Positions 4,188 to 7,994 of a stretch of DNA of 7,994 nt are shown piece after piece. Made by a program: the position numbers and the translations under genes. Under the pieces are notes generated by a model. The model was not told where the DNA came from. It did not search any database and worked only from the letters and a program-made list of their open reading frames with translations. Each line of letters starts with the position of its first letter. The first letter of the stretch is position 1. This stretch comes from an uncultured Bacilli bacterium (GTDB lineage Bacteria > Bacillota_I > Bacilli_A > RF39 > UBA660): NCBI GenBank assembly GCA_947589165.1, contig CANQCH010000048.1, positions 1 through 7,994 of the forward strand, written 5' to 3'.

Positions 4188-6011
4188 ATGTCAAAAATTA
4201 AAACTATTTTTCACTTGTTAAAGTATAATCGCCAAGCCTTAATTAATTTTGAATTTTTTTATAAAGTTATTTCGGTAATTATTTTTACGCCGTTATTTTT
4301 GAGCTTATTTAAATTAATTACCAAAATCACGGGTTATACTTATTTAACATTTGAAAATATTGGTTCTTTTTTATTAAATCCGTGGACAATTTTTATGCTT
4401 TTAATGTTAATTATTTTATTAACTTTTTATTCCTTAATTGATATTAGTACAATCATTATTATCTTAGATCAATCTTATAATCAAGAAAAAATAACCGCCA
4501 AAGAGGCTTTTTTAACGGCGATGAAAAAACTTAAAAAAATCTTTAAAGTTCAAAATATGGGCTTACCGTTCTTAATTGTCTTTTTAATTCCCTTTCTAAA
4601 TTTTGGCATTTCCTCCAGTTTTATTTCGACAATTAAGATTCCAGAATTTATTAAAGATTATATTATGCATAATTCATTTTTACTTGGTCTTTATATAATA
4701 GTCATTATCATTTTATGCATTCTATTATTTCGTTGGCTTTATGCTTTGCATTATTTTATTTTGGAAGATAAAAATTTTAAAATGGCGCGAAAGCAAAGCA
4801 TTAAGTTAAGTAAGAAAAGGAAGTTTAAAGATTTTTTGATTATTATGTTAACGCAAATTGGCGTTACAATTAGTTATTTCCTTTTTATTTTAGTGGGTAT
4901 TTTTCTAATTTTAGGTGTTTATAAATTATGCGGAAATAAAAATATTTTGGGTAATATTACGATTACACTTCTTTGGCTTTTTATTGCTTTATCTTTTATT
5001 ACTATAACTTTACTGGCAACGCCAATTAGTTATGCGGCGATTAGCTTTTTGTTTTATCAACATAAGGTGGGGCAAAAAGAAACAATTAAGCCATTAAGAA
5101 TTAACCATCAACAAATAAAAAAACAAACAAGAACATTTAAAGTATTTGGTCTTTTGGTAACAGTTGTTACGATAATCTGTGGCACTATTTTTACCTATTA
5201 TGCTTTAAGTGGTAAATATGATTTTAAAATTGAATATGTGCGAACCATGGCTGTGACGGCTCACCGGGGTGCTTCCGTGCTTTATCCGGAAAATACTATG
5301 GCCGCTTTCGTGGGGGCGAAAGAACTTGGGGCTGATTGGGTCGAACTTGATGTCCAACAAACTATAGATCAAAAATTAATTATCCTTCATGATACGAATT
5401 TAAAAAGAACCACCGGCTTAAATAAAAATACTTGGGATGTAACTTATGATGAAGTGAAAAAATTAGATGCTGGCAGTTTCTTTAGTAAAGATTTTGCTGG
5501 GGAAAAGATTCCTTTATTAGAAGAAGTTATTAAATATGCTAAAGCTAATAATTTAAAACTTAATATTGAATTAAAACCAACGGGTCATGAAACGAATTTT
5601 GAAGCAGCCGTGAGTGATCTTATCACTAAGTACGATTTTGCCGATATGTGTGTTATTACTTCTCAAGTTTACGAAGTATTAGAAAATATTAAAGATTATA
5701 ATCAAACAATTAAAACGGTTTATGTCATGAGTTTTGCTTATGGGGATATTACGAAACTTACCGCCGCGGATAATTTTAGCATTGAAGCTTCTAGTGTGAC
5801 TAAACCATTGGTCGCTAAAGTTCATAATGCTGGGAAAGAACTTTATGTTTGGACCGTTAATACGAAAGAAAATATGAATAAAATGATTAATTTAAAAGTT
5901 GATAACATTATTACTGATAATATTACGCTAGCCAAAAATACGATTATGAAAAGTAAAACGAGTAATATTGTGACTTTATATATTGAATTAATTGAAAAAC
6001 TTTTTCGCTAA
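4188..6011 (+). CDS. Membrane-anchored glycerophosphodiester phosphodiesterase
   Basis: Hydrolyses glycerophosphodiesters (deacylated phospholipid head groups or lipoteichoic-acid-type polymers) to glycerol-3-phosphate and an alcohol. The 607-residue protein combines an N-terminal multi-pass membrane domain of the GPDPase_memb type (about 1-340; hydrophobic segments near 24-45, 65-94, 124-142, 164-186, 215-244, 258-290 and 318-340) with a C-terminal GDPD TIM-barrel domain (about 355-595) expected outside the cell. Catalytic features are intact: AHRG (358-361) and PENT (367-370), Glu386 and Asp388 in ELDV, His401-Asp402 in the HD motif, and ELK at 461-463. WTVNT and DNIITDN close the barrel. 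This fusion is known in Firmicutes. It has its own promoter. No terminator separates it from gpmI, so read-through is possible. It is not confidently a named glpQ or ugpQ orthologue. Confidence 0.92.
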   Translation: MSKIKTIFHLLKYNRQALINFEFFYKVISVIIFTPLFLSLFKLITKITGYTYLTFENIGSFLLNPWTIFMLLMLIILLTFYSLIDISTIIIILDQSYNQEKITAKEAFLTAMKKLKKIFKVQNMGLPFLIVFLIPFLNFGISSSFISTIKIPEFIKDYIMHNSFLLGLYIIVIIILCILLFRWLYALHYFILEDKNFKMARKQSIKLSKKRKFKDFLIIMLTQIGVTISYFLFILVGIFLILGVYKLCGNKNILGNITITLLWLFIALSFITITLLATPISYAAISFLFYQHKVGQKETIKPLRINHQQIKKQTRTFKVFGLLVTVVTIICGTIFTYYALSGKYDFKIEYVRTMAVTAHRGASVLYPENTMAAFVGAKELGADWVELDVQQTIDQKLIILHDTNLKRTTGLNKNTWDVTYDEVKKLDAGSFFSKDFAGEKIPLLEEVIKYAKANNLKLNIELKPTGHETNFEAAVSDLITKYDFADMCVITSQVYEVLENIKDYNQTIKTVYVMSFAYGDITKLTAADNFSIEASSVTKPLVAKVHNAGKELYVWTVNTKENMNKMINLKVDNIITDNITLAKNTIMKSKTSNIVTLYIELIEKLFR

Positions 6012-6018
6012 AGGTAAT

Positions 6019-6047
6019 TTGTAATTTAAGACACTTTATGTTATTAT
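6019..6047 (+). promoter_or_regulatory. Promoter of gpmI
   Basis: TTGTAA at 6019-6024, a 17-bp spacer ending in TGT (extended -10), and TATTAT at 6042-6047. The predicted start is near 6054. AAGGTGA at about 6059-6065 is a good ribosome binding site for the ATG at 6070. Confidence 0.7.
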
Positions 6048-6069
6048 TAACTATAAAAAAGGTGAAGAT

Positions 6070-7569
6070 ATGAAAAAATTATTAACAATTATATTTGATG
6101 GTTTTGGCATCCGGGATGAAGTTAAAGGTAATGCAGTAAAGAAAGCAAATATGCCTAATTTTAATCGACTTTGGGAAAATTATCCCCATGTTTTACTGGG
6201 GGCTAGTGAAGAAGCAGTGGGCCTAAAAAAAGGACAAGTTGGTAATAGTGAAGTAGGACACTCTACCATTGGGGCCGGTCGCGTCTTAAAACAAAATGAA
6301 GTTTTAGTTGATGAATTTTTAGCCCATGTAGATACCGAAAATCCCACCATTCAAAAACTATTAAGTTTGAAAAATAAAGATATTCATCTTATGGGTTTAT
6401 GTAGTGATGGAAATGTTCATGCCGGAGTAGATGACTTTTTAAATATGTTTGCCTTTTTACATGACCAAGGATTTACTAAAATTCATTTTCATTTAATTAC
6501 CGATGGCCGCGATACAGCGACAACGGTAGCTTACAAATATATTAAGATGATTCAAGATGCCATTAAAAAATATAAAGTTGGGGATATTGCCACTATCTGT
6601 GGTAGATATTATGCCATGGATCGCGATGAAAATTGGGACCGAACGAGCTTATATTACAATTTAGTCGTAAATGGAAAAGGAAATCTCGCTTTAGATATTG
6701 CGAGTACCTTAAAAGTCTCTTACGAAAAAAATGTGACGGATGAATTTATTAAACCCTTAGTTGTATCAAAAAACTTTATTAAAAATGGTGATGTTATTAT
6801 TTGGATGAATTATCGGGCCGATCGTTCTAAACAAATTTTATTTGCTTTAACTGATCCATTATTTAATAATTTTCCGACAGCTAATTTAACTAATTGTGAT
6901 GTATTTACTCTATTTAATATTGATAAAAGAATTAAAGCTGATGTTTTCTTAGAAACCCCAACGGTTAAAGAACCATTAGGCATTTATTTAAGTGATCTAG
7001 GTTTAACGCAAGCCAGAGTAGCCGAAAGTGAAAAATTTCCCCATGTAACATACTTTTTTGATGGGGGCTATAATGGTAAAATCGAAGGTTGTGATAAATT
7101 TCATATTCCTTCTCCGGAAGTTGCAACTTACGACGAAAAACCTGAGATGAGCGCAGAAGCGGTAACGAAAAAAGTTATTAATTGTATGGAAAATGATTAT
7201 GACTTTATCTTAGTTAATTATGCTAATCCCGACATGGTAGGACATACTGGCGTGATGGATGCGGCCGTTAAAGCTTGTGAAGTTGTTGACGCATGCCTAG
7301 GTAAATTAATTGAAAAAGCCGAAGATAATTTTTATAAAATAATTTTACTTGCCGATCATGGTAATTGTGATACCATGCTTAATCCTAATGGAACTCCTTG
7401 TACCACTCATTCTTTAGCCAAGGTACCATTTATTATTATGGATAACAAAGTTGGTTTAGAAAAAGAAGGTACTTTAGCTAACGTAGCCCCAACCATTCTC
7501 GATTATTTAGACATCGCCGTACCTAAAGATATGCAAGAAGATGACACAATTTTAATTGATGGTGATTAA
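6070..7569 (+). CDS. gpmI: 2,3-bisphosphoglycerate-independent phosphoglycerate mutase
   Basis: Interconverts 3- and 2-phosphoglycerate in glycolysis using two metal ions (typically Mn2+) and a phosphoserine intermediate; the Mn form in spore formers is pH-sensitive and linked to 3-phosphoglycerate storage in spores. At 499 residues it is slightly shorter than the common 510. The alkaline-phosphatase-type metal sites are visible: IIFDGFG with Asp10, the nucleophile Ser60 in GQVGNSEVGHSTIGAGR, later NPDMVGHTG, and LADHGNCD followed by THS. The transferase-domain motifs DGNVHAG, ITDGRDT, GRYYAMDRDENWDR and NYRADR are all present, so the enzyme should be active. It is monocistronic in layout, with its own extended -10 promoter and terminator. 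It is separated from the usual glycolytic cluster (gap-pgk-tpiA), of which nothing is seen here. Confidence 0.97.
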   Translation: MKKLLTIIFDGFGIRDEVKGNAVKKANMPNFNRLWENYPHVLLGASEEAVGLKKGQVGNSEVGHSTIGAGRVLKQNEVLVDEFLAHVDTENPTIQKLLSLKNKDIHLMGLCSDGNVHAGVDDFLNMFAFLHDQGFTKIHFHLITDGRDTATTVAYKYIKMIQDAIKKYKVGDIATICGRYYAMDRDENWDRTSLYYNLVVNGKGNLALDIASTLKVSYEKNVTDEFIKPLVVSKNFIKNGDVIIWMNYRADRSKQILFALTDPLFNNFPTANLTNCDVFTLFNIDKRIKADVFLETPTVKEPLGIYLSDLGLTQARVAESEKFPHVTYFFDGGYNGKIEGCDKFHIPSPEVATYDEKPEMSAEAVTKKVINCMENDYDFILVNYANPDMVGHTGVMDAAVKACEVVDACLGKLIEKAEDNFYKIILLADHGNCDTMLNPNGTPCTTHSLAKVPFIIMDNKVGLEKEGTLANVAPTILDYLDIAVPKDMQEDDTILIDGD

Positions 7570-7623
7570 AAAGAATGCAAAAGTTTTGATGAGTTTTGTC
7601 GAAACGCATGCATTCTTTTTTTA
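7568..7623 (+). terminator. Intrinsic terminator of gpmI (bidirectional)
   Basis: AAAGAATGCA (7570-7579) pairs with TGCATTCTTT (7609-7618), followed by more T. The long loop holds an inner stem (GTTTTG with CGAAAC). The A-rich 5' flank would give a T-tract on the minus strand too, so it can also stop transcription coming from the right. Confidence 0.8.
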
Positions 7624-7742
7624 ATTAACTAAAATAGAGTCTTTGTTACCGGAGAAAAGAGAGTATCTACTATTTTTAAGTACGGGGGTTTTGGTTAACT
7701 ACTTAGGTGGGAGATCAAGCAACGGAAAGAGGGTAGATAGTA

Positions 7743-7832
7743 ATGTCCGAAGTGTTTTATCTGAGGCTGCTAATTTTATTACTCATAATAGAAATTAAAA
7801 GAGCAAATAAAAAAGATACTCCTCAGAAGTAG
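7743..7832 (+). CDS. Candidate 29-residue hydrophobic peptide (type I toxin-like)
   Basis: ATG at 7743 opens a 29-codon frame ending at TAG (7830-7832). AGAGGG (7728-7733), nine bases upstream, is a proper ribosome binding site. The peptide begins MSEVFYLRLLILLLIIEI: one membrane-spanning stretch interrupted by Arg8 and Glu17, then a basic polar tail KRANKK and DTPQK. A short membrane helix with a charged C-terminus is the general form of Fst, Ldr and TxpA-type toxins, but I recognise no specific family. Its last codons and 3' region are covered by a predicted antisense RNA. A TAAAAT at 7630-7635 could be a -10 for its transcript, but the -35 is poor and no plus-strand terminator was found after it. 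It may be a chance ORF. Confidence 0.3.
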   Translation: MSEVFYLRLLILLLIIEIKRANKKDTPQK

Positions 7833-7840
7833 GGGTATCT
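7805..7840 (-). terminator. Minus-strand intrinsic terminator
   Basis: Read on the minus strand, AGATACCCC (7840-7832) pairs with GGAGTATCT (7822-7814) through nine base pairs with one G-T pair and a nine-base loop. TTTTTATTT follows. On the plus strand no T-run follows the hairpin, so its direction is clear. Confidence 0.7.
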
Positions 7841-7878
7841 ACAAACACATGTAGATGCTACCTAGCCGGTAACATTAC
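7806..7878 (-). ncRNA. Candidate antisense small RNA of about 73 nt
   Basis: Bounded by a minus-strand promoter-like pair (-35 at 7913-7908, -10 at 7890-7885; predicted start about 7878) and a strong minus-strand intrinsic terminator (hairpin 7840-7814, then T-tract). The RNA contains no ORF and is complementary to the last nine codons and the downstream region of the small plus-strand ORF. Its 5' half can form an alternative long hairpin (7864-7830) that shares bases with the terminator. Size and layout match antitoxin RNAs of type I systems; function is inferred. Confidence 0.4.
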
Positions 7879-7884
7879 ATAAAT

Positions 7885-7913
7885 AATATAACGTAGAAAT
7901 ATAGATATTGCAA
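7885..7913 (-). promoter_or_regulatory. Putative promoter of the antisense RNA
   Basis: On the minus strand TTGCAA (7913-7908), a 17-bp spacer and TATATT (7890-7885, five of six to TATAAT). A consensus TTGACA also occurs at 7931-7926, but no good -10 lies 16-18 bp from it. Confidence 0.45.
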
Positions 7914-7921
7914 GTACTGTA

Positions 7922-7958
7922 GGTTTGTCAAACAAAAGTGACAGAGTCACGACAAACC
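7922..7958. repeat. Imperfect palindrome / hairpin
   Basis: GGTTTGTC (7922-7929) and GACAAACC (7951-7958) are perfectly complementary. Inside, GTGAC (7938-7942) pairs with GTCAC (7946-7950) over the loop AGA, leaving an eight-base A-rich bulge (7930-7937) on one side only. On the minus strand the inner hairpin is followed by TTTTGTTT and could be a weak terminator. Purpose unknown. Confidence 0.6.
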
Positions 7959-7965
7959 AACTATA

Positions 7966-7991
7966 GATTATTTTAATTTGTTAAAATAATC
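7966..7991. repeat. Perfect AT-rich palindrome at window edge
   Basis: GATTATTTTAA (7966-7976), spacer TTTG, and TTAAAATAATC (7981-7991) form a perfect 11-bp inverted repeat. It could be a terminator stem or a repressor site of a gene beyond the window; no T-run follows within the visible sequence. Confidence 0.55.
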
Positions 7992-7994
7992 ACG

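Larger units (their letters stand above)
7644..7874. repeat. 231-bp segment bounded by inverted repeats
   Basis: TGTTACCGG at 7644-7652 is the exact reverse complement of CCGGTAACA at 7866-7874. Further in, TATCTAC (7664-7670) matches the reverse complement of GTAGATG (7851-7857) in six of seven bases, so the similarity reaches about 27 bp with a gap. No clear target duplication flanks it and no transposase is present. Within it RNA helices can form: 7664-7670 with 7733-7739, 7677-7682 with 7700-7705, 7760-7766 with 7821-7827, and 7830-7842 with 7851-7864. It is visibly richer in G than other intergenic sequence here, which suits a structured RNA or imported element. Confidence 0.6.

Noticed and set aside
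200..7569. Mycoplasma-type code with TGA read as Trp
   Set aside because: Every tryptophan examined uses TGG, and no gene needs TGA read through, so the standard bacterial code applies despite the AT-rich composition.
7644..7874. RNase P RNA, tmRNA, 6S RNA, SRP RNA or a T-box leader
   Set aside because: None of the diagnostic strings were found (GAGGAAAGTCC, a tag peptide frame with a tRNA-like end, SRP helix 8, TGGTACCGCG), and size or branching does not fit. raiA-type or omega RNA could not be tested from memory.
7838..7875. Resemblance of the minus strand (CCGGCTAGGTAGC) to the GEMM-I cyclic-di-GMP riboswitch
   Set aside because: The conserved GCACAGGGCAAACC-type first half and paired P1 are absent; only a short fragment looks similar.
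7922..7960. tRNA-like reading of GGTTTGTC ... GACAAACCA
   Set aside because: The unit is only about 37 nt, and the inner stem has a three-base loop, so there is no D, anticodon or T-arm.
7965..7992. XerCD dif site (about 28 bp with two 11-bp arms)
   Set aside because: Arms do not match the conserved dif half-sites, and the perfect symmetry is greater than dif shows.
7968..7994. Minus-strand reading RDYFNKLK-stop as the tail of a gene entering from the right
   Set aside because: Eight codons cannot be told from chance, and the stop lies within a palindrome.

Overview
The window is a compact, AT-rich, mostly co-oriented stretch of a low-GC Gram-positive chromosome. All nine confident genes are on the plus strand, and the standard code fits: Trp is TGG, and stops are TAA with two TAG. 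Three endospore genes (spoIID, spoIIQ, spoIIID) sit side by side with a long-form hibernation factor, which points to a spore-forming member of the Bacilli. The AT bias and short gene lengths suggest an Erysipelotrichales- or RF39-like gut lineage; that placement is inference, not something read from a marker gene.

Layout. 1-199: two intrinsic terminators of upstream transcription, then a short promoter region. 200-649: rpiB (sugar-phosphate isomerase). 660-3178: the sporulation block spoIID - spoIIQ - spoIIID, followed by a 204-residue protein in the place where mbl (an MreB homologue) sits in Bacillus. This protein looks like a shortened, decayed MreB-type actin fold. 3296-3508: a cold-shock protein with its own promoter, a roughly 97-nt leader and a terminator built into its last codons. 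3561-4094: hpf, with its own promoter and terminator. 4188-6011: a membrane-anchored glycerophosphodiester phosphodiesterase. 6070-7569: cofactor-independent phosphoglycerate mutase (gpmI), with promoter and terminator. 7624-7994: 371 bases without a normal gene, but richly structured.

How it works together. SpoIID (mother cell, peptidoglycan hydrolase) and SpoIIQ (forespore, non-enzymatic LytM bridge) act on the two sides of the septum during engulfment, and SpoIIID then adjusts mother-cell transcription. SpoIIQ must be made in the other compartment from SpoIID. The spoIID-spoIIQ junction carries a forespore-sigma-like promoter (GTATA / CATACTT) whose predicted start lies inside a hairpin that would hide the spoIIQ ribosome binding site on read-through mRNA. 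The spoIIQ-spoIIID junction has a similar, stronger hairpin.

The most unusual non-coding region is 7644-7874. It is bounded by a perfect 9-bp inverted repeat, holds a 29-codon hydrophobic ORF with a good ribosome binding site, and on the minus strand has a promoter-like pair and a strong intrinsic terminator defining a roughly 73-nt antisense RNA. This resembles a type I toxin-antitoxin module, although a miniature inverted-repeat element or a structured regulatory RNA remain possible.
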